From Cognatiyoonia koreensis (lineage in GTDB: Bacteria > Pseudomonadota > Alphaproteobacteria > Rhodobacterales > Rhodobacteraceae), in assembly GCF_900109295.1 (NCBI RefSeq), contig NZ_FOIZ01000001.1:1798001-1862000 (forward strand): a DNA stretch of 64,000 bases, written 5' to 3'. The notes beneath the pieces are model-generated. The model did not search any database. It was given only the letters and a program-made list of their open reading frames with translations, and was not told the DNA's origin. The stretch's first letter is position 1. Each line of letters begins with the position of its first letter. A program made the position numbers and the translations under genes. This document shows, in pieces, positions 36,401-42,993 of this stretch.

Positions 36401-36589
36401 ATTGCAGCAGGCGTTCCGGTTGATTTGAAATGCTCGGACGGGCTTTGCGGTGTGTGTAAATGCGGCGTGCTTGAAGGGGATGTGGACCACCGCGATTTCG
36501 TCCTGTCAAAGGCGCAGCGCGAAACCGCGATGATCCTGTGCCAAAGCCGCGCGGCTGAACCCAAGGGCATGTTGCACCTTGACCTCTAG
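33401..36589 (+). CDS. Self-sufficient catabolic reductive dehalogenase (RdhA fused to flavin/[2Fe-2S] reductase)
   Basis: A 1062-residue cytoplasmic protein with no Tat signal. Residues 1-270 are a degenerate copy of the catalytic unit. Residues 300-640 form the RdhA corrinoid/Fe-S part, with HPPLLLLSGLGEVSRIGE, NPFLGPR, Cys553-x2-556-x2-559-x3-563 and Cys589-x12-602-x2-605-x3-609. Residues 750-975 are a ferredoxin-reductase module (FRQYSLCGD flavin motif; MGGGIGVTPMIA nucleotide motif). Residues 975-1062 are a plant-type [2Fe-2S] ferredoxin with Cys1011, 1016, 1019 and 1047. The layout is that of BhbA of Comamonas and the NADPH-driven RdhA of Jhaorihella, which dehalogenate aromatics in a cobalamin-dependent way. 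No rdhB anchor is nearby. The substrate is unknown. Confidence 0.9.
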   Translation: MPKLRSYRNRPFHLGPYPLEKLQRQSGVDLSAVPDLDPVSFRRPDDITSIVNAMQDYQAMLDATRDGMIKKEQADIPDSLTERAAHLKSFGYYCDASMVGICQIGPDMWLDHPLVNPDVDRLADKLRSMQPKSLAAGIDVIMAGLRESLAAPPESCRHHTHALVFLYDMPRDPRPDEAGSDWIKDAQAQRACLRAAETAVTLASYIRTLGHDARAHSMAARDVHLGRAGVAAGLLACTDGKLTNPFTGERFGLSVITTTLALEIDQPLRADQPVPASFRTGIGAHAKTARTQDPYRKRDFKDGPHPFETLKRVAEPTTYIDTPNVARVPKRANMFARGLFGDLGKHVQDATKNGNYVRKSAAAFAFRPSLGAFVLLQDGEAANIHATTADPATNAANIKAALYFLGVDAVGLSDCPDFTYYSHDASGQPIVPYHKNAISMIIDQGHETMEGASGDDWIACAQSMRAYLRFSLLGGVLAQHLRNLGYTARVHSVMDDEVLHPPLLLLSGLGEVSRIGEVILNPFLGPRLKSGVVTTNMPMTHDQPIDFGLQRFCEACNKCARECPSGAITAGPKLMFNGYEIWKSDSQKCTTYRVSQKNGAMCGRCMKTCPWNLEGLFAEEPFRKLAMAAPQAAKALAALDDLANKGSINPVKKWWWDLEMEDDGAYRPSAHPVNARTLQKGLDLRFADQTLAVYPAPLAPPPYPWPFPMDREAGIAAYENMITADEHKARRAKGLPPEHTYTADTGASPVIPVDITKVEAMSPDVTRYVFAAQNGQSLPAFTAGAHIDVVVAPEFFRQYSLCGDPAEHGSYEIAVLREPHGRGGSALLHRIFTKGRKLFISPPANHFPLDETAAHTILMGGGIGVTPMIAMAHRLHRTNASFALHYSIKSRDMAGFLQVLEQVPWADRVHLHCSADGTRAALAQILAYRPKTHVYTCGPDSYMDAVMQTARQNGFADDTLHLEYFAVPDQPDYENHAFRISLNDGRVIDVSDTQSAADALIAAGVPVDLKCSDGLCGVCKCGVLEGDVDHRDFVLSKAQRETAMILCQSRAAEPKGMLHLDL

Positions 36590-37121
36590 CCTTTGGTATC
36601 AGGAAAAGGCTGTCTTCGCGGCAGCGATCGAAGATGTCTATGCAGCACTGTTCGCGCAGTCCCGCGCGCAACCGGGCGGCGACCCACTTCTGCTTGATGT
36701 GCGTGATGTTTCCGGCACGCCGGGTACTGCAGGTTTCGTTCAGCAAGCCCGCGTCAATGACGGTGCGCTCGACCTGATCCTGCTCGAGACGATTATCGCG
36801 ATTGAACCACCAAGGCACCTTCAGGTCAGACAGTTGCCCGACGCGCTGGTGCGCCATGATCCGGGCGAACGCGATGCTCCCTTTCTTGGCACGCTTGTCG
36901 ATGATCTAGACGTAGAATTCACACGCAAATTCGGCGATCCGCCCGCCCATACCGACCTGATTTATGATCTGGCAACGGTGGACAGCGGAACCGAAGTCAC
37001 GATCACAATCGACGTTCCCGGCGTCGCAAAAGCGGGCTGGCTGCAACGCCGGTTTTGGCGCAAGGCGATCAGGAAAGAAGTGGCGCGCATCAAGGCCAGA
37101 ATCACGCAGGCTGTCGCTTAG
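36579..37121 (+). CDS. Hypothetical protein coupled to the reductive dehalogenase gene
   Basis: A 180-residue protein that begins MTSSLWYQEKAVFAAAIEDVYAALF at a TTG codon inside the last codons of the dehalogenase gene (11-base overlap). Strand patterns and the segment LDLILLETIIAIEPPRHLQVRQLPDALV suggest a helix-grip (SRPBCC/START-like) ligand-binding fold; this is a weak call. The C-terminus is basic (KAGWLQRRFWRKAIRKEVARIKARI). The tight coupling implies a role with the dehalogenase, for instance substrate handling. Its stop overlaps the DUF3572 gene by TTAG. Confidence 0.62.
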   Translation: MTSSLWYQEKAVFAAAIEDVYAALFAQSRAQPGGDPLLLDVRDVSGTPGTAGFVQQARVNDGALDLILLETIIAIEPPRHLQVRQLPDALVRHDPGERDAPFLGTLVDDLDVEFTRKFGDPPAHTDLIYDLATVDSGTEVTITIDVPGVAKAGWLQRRFWRKAIRKEVARIKARITQAVA

Positions 37122-37396
37122 GTCCAGTGAACCTGTTCAGCGCCCGGCAATGCATAGCGCGCACGCAAGGGTTGATCATAGGCAAGGCCCTTGCTGTCAC
37201 AAAAGGCCATGACCCAGCCATCATCCATGGTGATGAATTCCAGAACGGATGCAAGAAAGTCGGGATCGCCGACCCTGTCTCGCAAGTCGGCCACCGATCC
37301 ACCGGTCGAGCCAAGGAACAAGGGGCAGTGCTCGTCGCTCGCCACGATCCACGCAAGGGCTTGCAGGGCAATTGTTTGCGCATTTTCAGGGTTCAT
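37118..37396 (-). CDS. DUF3572 protein
   Basis: A 92-residue protein that begins MNPENAQTIALQALAWIVASDEHCPLFLGSTGGS. It has LRDRVGDPDFLASVLEFITMDDGWVMAFC and ends with YALPGAEQVHWT, the DUF3572 pattern found across alphaproteobacteria. In many relatives the gene sits beside pleD, as it does here (divergent, 92 bases). Function unknown. Confidence 0.8.
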   Translation of the reverse strand: MNPENAQTIALQALAWIVASDEHCPLFLGSTGGSVADLRDRVGDPDFLASVLEFITMDDGWVMAFCDSKGLAYDQPLRARYALPGAEQVHWT

Positions 37397-37488
37397 CGCT
37401 CACTCCTCGTGCCAAGCAACACATTCTTAACCAATCCCCATCAGACTGTCAGCCGGGAAGAGTGGCATGCCAGATAAGGATGACCCCG

Positions 37489-38880
37489 ATGTCAGGGAAA
37501 ATACTCATCATCGACCGGGCTGCGACAAGCCGGATCGTTATGAAGGTCAAGTTGAACGCTGCTCAATACGATGTGGACACCTGCGACAACTGCGCGGATG
37601 CCGCGAAGATCATTCAGCAGCGTGCCCCTGATCTTGTGCTTGTGAACCTGTCCGATGTTTCGGATTCGCCGCATGCCTTCTGTCGCAACCTGCGCAACGG
37701 TCCGGGTGGTGACACGCTTGTCATTATCGGCACAGGCGTGGATGACAGCAGCCGCGCGCGTTTTGCGGCACTGGATGCGGGTGCAGATGATGTTCTAGTC
37801 CCCCATGTGAGCGATTCACTGCTGCTGGCACGCATCCGTAGTCTTTTGCGGCGGCGCAATGTCGGTGTGGAATGGCAGATACGCGATGGCACAAGCCGTG
37901 CACTTGGCTTTGACGAAGACCGCAGCGGATTCGCGATGCCGGGCCAGATCACGGTTCTTGCCGCAAATGGCGGCGCAGGTGCCCTGCTGGTGCAAACGCT
38001 GCAGCGCGGGCTGGATCACCGCGTGCAACTCAGCGATCTGCAGACGGGACTGCCGCAGGATGGCCCGTGTCGCAATGCCGACCTGTTTGTCATCGATGCC
38101 ACCTTTAGCGAACAACGCAAAAAGACCCTTTTCCAGATGATTGCCGATATCCACGCACGTGGCGACACCCAACATGCCGCCAAGCTTGTGATCCTGCCAA
38201 AGGGTGAACAGCGCACAGCTGCGATGCTGCTGGACCTTGGTGCAGACGACGTCGCATTCGCACCCGTGGGTGATGATGAATTGATCCTGCGGACGAAAGC
38301 GCTGGTCGCACACAAGCTGGATCAGGATTGCCTGCGCGAACGCGTGCGATCAGGCCTGCGTGCGGCGGTAATCGACCCGCTGACAGGCCTTTTCAATCGC
38401 CGCTATGCAGAAACCCATCTGGACCGGATCGCCGAACAGGCACAGGCAACGGGCCGGCAATACGCGATCATGGTTCTGGACATCGATCATTTCAAATCGG
38501 TGAACGACACTTACGGACACGCGGCTGGTGATGCCGTCTTGCGCACGCTTGCAAGCCGTCTGCGCAGCAACTTCCGGGGCATTGATCTGATCGCCCGCGT
38601 CGGCGGAGAGGAATTCCTTGTTGCCATGCCAAATACCAGCCGGGAACATGCGCATATCGCGGCCGAACGGATGCGGCGACTGGTCAACGAAACCCCGATT
38701 CACGTCGCGGGGCTGGCCACACCGCTGCAAATTTCCGTGTCGGTCGGAATTGCGGTTGATGAACACGAAGACACCGGCTCTGACGCGCCGCAGCATCTTT
38801 TCGCGCTCGCGGACGCCGCGCTGTACCGGGCGAAATCCGCCGGGCGCAACATGGTGTCCATACACATGAGCGCGGCCTGA
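37489..38880 (+). CDS. pleD: PleD-type diguanylate cyclase with degenerate receiver
   Basis: A 463-residue protein with REC-REC-GGDEF layout. Receiver 1 (1-120) aligns with PleD but has Asp9-Arg10 in place of the acidic pair and Asn53 in place of the phospho-acceptor aspartate. Receiver 2 (about 150-275) lacks the N-terminal acidic pair, as in the PleD adaptor domain. The GGDEF domain (from about 290) has an intact GGEEF active site (372-376) and an RGID inhibitory (I-site) motif just before it. It makes cyclic-di-GMP from two GTP. The start is the ATG at 37489; AAGGA lies 9 bases upstream. Confidence 0.88.
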   Translation: MSGKILIIDRAATSRIVMKVKLNAAQYDVDTCDNCADAAKIIQQRAPDLVLVNLSDVSDSPHAFCRNLRNGPGGDTLVIIGTGVDDSSRARFAALDAGADDVLVPHVSDSLLLARIRSLLRRRNVGVEWQIRDGTSRALGFDEDRSGFAMPGQITVLAANGGAGALLVQTLQRGLDHRVQLSDLQTGLPQDGPCRNADLFVIDATFSEQRKKTLFQMIADIHARGDTQHAAKLVILPKGEQRTAAMLLDLGADDVAFAPVGDDELILRTKALVAHKLDQDCLRERVRSGLRAAVIDPLTGLFNRRYAETHLDRIAEQAQATGRQYAIMVLDIDHFKSVNDTYGHAAGDAVLRTLASRLRSNFRGIDLIARVGGEEFLVAMPNTSREHAHIAAERMRRLVNETPIHVAGLATPLQISVSVGIAVDEHEDTGSDAPQHLFALADAALYRAKSAGRNMVSIHMSAA

Positions 38881-39354
38881 TCAGCGCGATGCGCCTGATC
38901 TGCGCCGCTCCTTGATGCGATCCGCAAGGGCGGCGCGTTCCGCGTCAGACATCTCTGCCACCCGGGCAACCAGTTCGCGCCGCGCAACCTGCTGCACAAC
39001 TGACATCCGTTCCGCTGCCGATGCCAGCACAGCGTCCAACGCTTCTGGCGAAAACGGGCTGGCTGTCAGCGCTACGGCAACCGCATGGATTTGCGCGCGT
39101 GCTTCCCGGCGGCTCACTTCACCCAAGGCCGGATCACGTCGCAGCGCCTGCCCGATCGCGCGCCGGTCCTCGGGGCGCAACGCCTGACCGATCGGTCCCA
39201 GCGCAACATCAAAGCCGCGCGGCGGCTGCCCACCAACGCGGTCCCGCATACCGACACCAATAACCACGCCGACCACGGCAAGGTTCAGCGCCAGCGACAG
39301 GGCGAAAAGTACACGCCACAAACGGCGGGGCTTTGCAGTTTGCGGATCAGCCAT
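38881..39354 (-). CDS. Periplasmic heavy-metal sensor family protein (CnrX-like)
   Basis: A 157-residue protein with an N-terminal membrane anchor (RRLWRVLFALSLALNLAVVGVVIGVG) and a periplasmic helical hairpin rich in Arg and Ala (RRAIGQALRRDP, RREARAQIHAVAVAL, ERMSVVQQVARRELVARVAEMSDAERAALADRIKER). This is the Spy/CnrX heavy-metal-sensor family. Its ATG overlaps the upstream anti-sigma candidate by 8 bases. With the ECF sigma gene it resembles CnrX-CnrY-CnrH. The ATG at 39354 is preferred over TTG at 39357. Confidence 0.78.
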   Translation of the reverse strand: MADPQTAKPRRLWRVLFALSLALNLAVVGVVIGVGMRDRVGGQPPRGFDVALGPIGQALRPEDRRAIGQALRRDPALGEVSRREARAQIHAVAVALTASPFSPEALDAVLASAAERMSVVQQVARRELVARVAEMSDAERAALADRIKERRRSGASR

Positions 39355-39694
39355 CAATCAGATCTCCCGTCTCGAACGCATCAAATCCTGACAAGAAGGA
39401 AACGGATGTGGTCGTTCCGAAAACATCCGCGGCCAGCGACTCGACTGCTGCGGGGGGGGCCAGTCCGACCCACAAACCTGCCACACCTGCGGCAGCCACA
39501 CCCCCAAGGGCGGGCCAGCCGCCAAGCAGGGCAAGAAAACCGGGCCACAACTGCCCCGTGCTGCGGCGTTCCGGTGTGCGCGCCACGACAGCATTCGCCA
39601 ACACACGGGCGCGCAAATCAGCCGATGGCACCGGATCATCAATCCGTGCGGTCGCAAAGATATCTTCAAGAAAATCGTCTTTTTTATGTGTCAT
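39347..39694 (-). CDS. Putative anti-sigma factor, single membrane helix
   Basis: A 115-residue protein. A charged N-terminal region (MTHKKDDFLEDIFATARIDDPVPSADLRARVLANAV) is followed by a glycine/alanine-rich helix (PALGGVAAAGVAGLWVGLAPP) and a short periplasmic tail. No enzyme motif is seen. It overlaps the ECF sigma gene by 11 bases and the sensor gene by 8 bases. Size, membrane topology and position suggest a CnrY-like anti-sigma factor; homology is not evident, so this is inference from context. Confidence 0.6.
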   Translation of the reverse strand: MTHKKDDFLEDIFATARIDDPVPSADLRARVLANAVVARTPERRSTGQLWPGFLALLGGWPALGGVAAAGVAGLWVGLAPPAAVESLAADVFGTTTSVSFLSGFDAFETGDLIDG

Positions 39695-40262
39695 CTTGAT
39701 ATCCTAACGCATCTTTCTGTGCTGCAAGCACTTCTGCCAATGCACGTTTGCCACGAGCCGTCAGACTTTCGACCGAAGTCACGGTGATGTCCATGACCTC
39801 GGCAATTTCAGGATTGCTCAGACCTTCGAGGTGGCGCAGTGCCACGGCCTGCGCCTGCCGGTCCGGCAAGGTGGCCAGCGCATCCGACAACGCGCGTTGC
39901 CGCGACAGTGTCTGCATCCGCGCCGTCGCACTGGGTGACGGATCTTCGGGTTCGGCAATCTGGTCCAGCGCAACGTTCCCGCGCCGCCGACGCAACCGGT
40001 CAGTGCAAAGGTTTGCCGTCACACGATAAAGCCACGTTGAAACCTGCGCCTCTCCTTGCCGCCAGTCGGGGGCCACGCGCCAAAGCCGCAACATCGCTTC
40101 TTGCGCGACGTCTTCGGCCTCTGCGCGATCCGCAAGCATCCGTGTTGCCTGCCCCAGTACGCGCGGCAACAACCTGTCCGTCAACAGTCGCGCCGCATCG
40201 CCATCGCCATTTGCAAAGGCGACCAGCAGCGCACTTTCCGAAAGGCTGGACAGGTCTGTCAT
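39684..40262 (-). CDS. ECF-type RNA polymerase sigma factor
   Basis: A 192-residue sigma-70 family protein. Region 2 is ATRMLADRAEAEDVAQEAMLRLWRVAPDWRQGEAQVSTWLYRVTANLCTDRLRRRR; region 4 is LPDRQAQAVALRHLEGLSNPEIAEVMDITVTSVESLTARGKRAL. It begins MTDLSSLSESALLVAFANGDGDAARLL at the ATG at 40262; the longer reading runs over the EF-hand gene. Third gene from the end of the sensor operon. Promoter preference is unknown. Confidence 0.9.
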   Translation of the reverse strand: MTDLSSLSESALLVAFANGDGDAARLLTDRLLPRVLGQATRMLADRAEAEDVAQEAMLRLWRVAPDWRQGEAQVSTWLYRVTANLCTDRLRRRRGNVALDQIAEPEDPSPSATARMQTLSRQRALSDALATLPDRQAQAVALRHLEGLSNPEIAEVMDITVTSVESLTARGKRALAEVLAAQKDALGYQDDT

Positions 40263-40335
40263 GGGGGCGGGACGTATCCAACTCTGGACAGCGTGGCAAT
40301 CGGCAGGGGTTACAAACCCCTGCCAGAAAGGCGCC

Positions 40336-40821
40336 TTAGCCGCGATCACGACCATGTCCGCCGCCGTGACCTTTGCCACCATCATGTCCCCGGCGCCCGT
40401 GGCCGCGACCTTGCCGGTTTTCCTTCGCGCTTTCGAATTCTTCGGCGCTGATCTGGCCATCGTCATCGGCATCTACACGCTCGAACATTCTTGCGGCGCG
40501 ATCAGACCGGCGGTTCTGGATTTCATCCTGCGACAACACACCGTCCTCGTTCGCATCAAGGCGTGCAATCATGCGTTCGACGCGATCAGCGACCTGGCCC
40601 TCGGCCTGCGCGCTCAGCTCTTCAACTGACAGGACACCGTCGCCATTGGTATCCACGGATGCGAATTGCACGTCCGGGGCAGCGGCCAGTTCTTCTTGGG
40701 ACAGCGCGCCGTCATTGTTCGCATCCAGCGCCGCAAAATCGGGCCGCCCCTGTGCCGAGGCGTCGGCTGCAACAAGGACGAAGCCTGTGACGATACATGC
40801 GCTCAAAATTAGTTCTCTCAT
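40336..40821 (-). CDS. Secreted four-EF-hand calcium-binding protein
   Basis: A 161-residue protein with signal peptide MRELILSACIVTGFVLVAADASA. It has four canonical EF-hand loops: DANNDGALSQEE, DTNGDGVLSVEE, DANEDGVLSQDE and DADDDGQISAEE. The C-terminal tail is rich in Gly, His and Arg (GHGRRGHDGGKGHGGGHGRDRG), which could bind transition metals. The start with AAGGAAAACCG upstream is best. It lies 73 bases upstream of the ECF sigma gene, in the same direction. It is a periplasmic or surface protein; function unknown. Confidence 0.87.
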   Translation of the reverse strand: MRELILSACIVTGFVLVAADASAQGRPDFAALDANNDGALSQEELAAAPDVQFASVDTNGDGVLSVEELSAQAEGQVADRVERMIARLDANEDGVLSQDEIQNRRSDRAARMFERVDADDDGQISAEEFESAKENRQGRGHGRRGHDGGKGHGGGHGRDRG

Positions 40822-41014
40822 CGGTTTTCCTTTGTTTTTCATGGGCCGTCTTGTTTCGGCTCTGATCATCAAACGGTGCGGGGGCTGGATTCCGTCGCAC
40901 ATCGGCATATTTTTTTGAAAACGCATTTGGCGTCACAGGGTCGCAAAGTCGGGTTTCCCCTTCCATTTATGGCCAAGACGCGTCATGTGAGCGCCAGAAA
41001 TAAAGGAGTCCGCC

Positions 41015-41413
41015 ATGTCCCATGCCGACACCCAGACCACCCAAGATGCGGACCGCCCGATGAAGCCTGCGATCTGGGCCGGGTTGCGGCGCAAGTGCCC
41101 CAATTGCGCAAAGGGCAGCCTGTTTACCGGCTATCTGAAGGTTGTGGACACCTGTGACAACTGCGGACAGGACTTGCATCATCATCGCGCCGATGACGGC
41201 CCGGCCTATCTGACGATCCTCGTCGTTGGTCACCTGATGGCACCGCTGATCCACATCGTCTTTACCCAGTTCCGGCCAGAAGCATGGGTCATGGCACTCG
41301 GCTTTACCACCGGCTGTGTACTGCTTGCCCTCTACCTGCTGCCACGGATGAAGGGGCTTGTCGTTGCCATCCAATGGGCCAAGCGCATGCATGGCTTTGG
41401 CAAATCGGCCTAG
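41015..41413 (+). CDS. DUF983 membrane protein with zinc-ribbon start
   Basis: A 132-residue protein. It has a cytoplasmic zinc-ribbon-like pair (RKCPNCAKGSLF and TCDNCGQDLHHHRADDGPAY) and two membrane helices (PAYLTILVVGHLMAPLIHIVF, WVMALGFTTGCVLLALYLLPRM). This matches DUF983, often found near cytochrome oxidase assembly genes; here it sits alone with a NUDIX gene 3 bases later. A role in haem or copper assembly is only a family guess. Confidence 0.85.
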   Translation: MSHADTQTTQDADRPMKPAIWAGLRRKCPNCAKGSLFTGYLKVVDTCDNCGQDLHHHRADDGPAYLTILVVGHLMAPLIHIVFTQFRPEAWVMALGFTTGCVLLALYLLPRMKGLVVAIQWAKRMHGFGKSA

Positions 41414-41416
41414 GCC

Positions 41417-42094
41417 ATGGACAAAACCGCCATCCGTGACGCGGCGACGCTGATCCTGTTGCGCGATCTGCCCGACGGGCCAGCGGTGCTGATGGGCCAG
41501 CGTGGCAAGTCGGCCGCGTTCATGCCCGGCAAGTTCGTCTTTCCCGGCGGTGCGATCGATCCCAATGACGCGCAGGTGCCCGTCCAGGCGATCGCGCCCG
41601 ATGTGCAGGTCTCACTGACGCAAGACAGCAAGCACACGCCGACTGCAATTCTGGCCGCAGCCATTCGCGAACTCTGGGAAGAAACCGGCCTGATCCTTGG
41701 CACCCCCGGCACATGGCACGACGCGCATCAAGGCTGGCGCGGGTTTGCTGGAACGGGCCATCTGCCCAGCGCGCAGGGTTGCGCCTTCTTCTTTCGCGCC
41801 GTCACGCCTGCGGGCCGCCCGCGCCGTTTCGATGCGCGGTTTGTTCTGGCCGCCGCTGACCATCTTGCCAGCGATCCCGATGATTTTTCGCGCGCTGAGG
41901 ACGAGCTTTCGCACCTCCAGTGGGTGCATCTGGCCAAGGCCCGTGATTTCGATCTGCCTTTCATCACGCAGGTCGTGCTGGCCGAACTGACAGCCCATGT
42001 GAACGGCACCCGCACCGACGCGGGTGTGCCGTTCTTTCGCAACGATGACGAAGACCGGCTGGTGACCCGCCTTGGCGGTGCGGCCGTGCTTTAG
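41417..42094 (+). CDS. NUDIX hydrolase
   Basis: A 225-residue pyrophosphatase-family protein. The NUDIX box is complete: GxxxxE... AAIRELWEETGLILG. Before it is GQRGKSAAFMPGKFVFPGGAIDPND, and the C-terminal half carries FDARFVLAAADHLA and LSHLQWVHLAKA. NUDIX enzymes cleave nucleoside diphosphates linked to other moieties; the length and layout resemble CoA or NADH pyrophosphatase relatives. It follows DUF983 by 3 bases and shares its stop TTAG with the EamA gene. Confidence 0.85.
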   Translation: MDKTAIRDAATLILLRDLPDGPAVLMGQRGKSAAFMPGKFVFPGGAIDPNDAQVPVQAIAPDVQVSLTQDSKHTPTAILAAAIRELWEETGLILGTPGTWHDAHQGWRGFAGTGHLPSAQGCAFFFRAVTPAGRPRRFDARFVLAAADHLASDPDDFSRAEDELSHLQWVHLAKARDFDLPFITQVVLAELTAHVNGTRTDAGVPFFRNDDEDRLVTRLGGAAVL

Positions 42095-42993
42095 GTCACC
42101 AGCACCAGCATCACGATACTGATTGCAAGAAACCCCAGCCCCTGCCATTCCCGCGCGCTGATTGTTTCCTTGAAAAACAGAGTGGCCGCCATCAGCGACA
42201 GGACCAGTTCGATCTGACCCACCGCCTTGACCAAGGCCACCGTTTGCAGCGTAAACGCGGTGAACCAGCCGATCGACCCGATCATGCTGGTCACGCCAAC
42301 AAGCCCGGCCACCCGCCAGCTTGCCAACACGCGCATGATCTCGCCCCGCTCGCGCCAGACAAGCCAGACCGCCATGATCGCTGTCTGAAACGCCGTCACA
42401 AAGGCAAGCGTGACAATGGCGCGATAGAACGCATCCCCTGTTTCAAGGCTCAGCGATGCCCCGCGATAGCCAACGCCGGATACCGCGAACAATACACCGG
42501 ACAACAGCCCAAGCCCCGACGCCCGGTTGAAAATACGCTGTGCCCACCGACCTTCGGCCTTCGGCGGATCCGACAGCAAAAGAACGCCAACAAGGCCGAT
42601 GACAATGGCGACCAGCGCCAAAAGGCTGACGCCTTCGCCCAGAACAATCAGACCGACAAGCGCTGCAAGGATGACTTCTGTTTTCTTGAAGGTGATGCCG
42701 ACCGCAAAGTTGCGATGCGCGAAAATCGCGACCACGCACATGGTCGCCACGATCTGCGCAATCCCCCCTGTGACGGCATACGCCCAAAAAGCCGGCGGGA
42801 TACCGGGGGCACCCTGCCCGCTGATTACTACATAGCTGACCGCAATCACCGCCACCAGCGGCGCGGAATAGATGAACCGCGCGAAAGTCGCCCCTGCCGT
42901 CGACAGCCGCGTGGATTTCAGATGCTTCTGAAGCATGAACCGGACGGTCTGCGCCGATGCGGCAATCAGCGTGATGATGATCCAGAGATCCAT
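42091..42993 (-). CDS. EamA/DMT-superfamily transporter
   Basis: A 300-residue membrane protein with ten predicted helices in two EamA repeats. It begins MDLWIIITLIAASAQTVRFMLQKHLKS, and conserved Pro/Gly/Glu positions include FKKTEVILAALVGLIVLGEGVSLLA and VGQIELVLSLMAATLFFKETISAREWQG. It is the last gene of the carnitine operon (TGATG overlap with the SDR stop), so it may move carnitine, betaine or a degradation product. Direction of transport is unknown. Confidence 0.85.
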   Translation of the reverse strand: MDLWIIITLIAASAQTVRFMLQKHLKSTRLSTAGATFARFIYSAPLVAVIAVSYVVISGQGAPGIPPAFWAYAVTGGIAQIVATMCVVAIFAHRNFAVGITFKKTEVILAALVGLIVLGEGVSLLALVAIVIGLVGVLLLSDPPKAEGRWAQRIFNRASGLGLLSGVLFAVSGVGYRGASLSLETGDAFYRAIVTLAFVTAFQTAIMAVWLVWRERGEIMRVLASWRVAGLVGVTSMIGSIGWFTAFTLQTVALVKAVGQIELVLSLMAATLFFKETISAREWQGLGFLAISIVMLVLVT

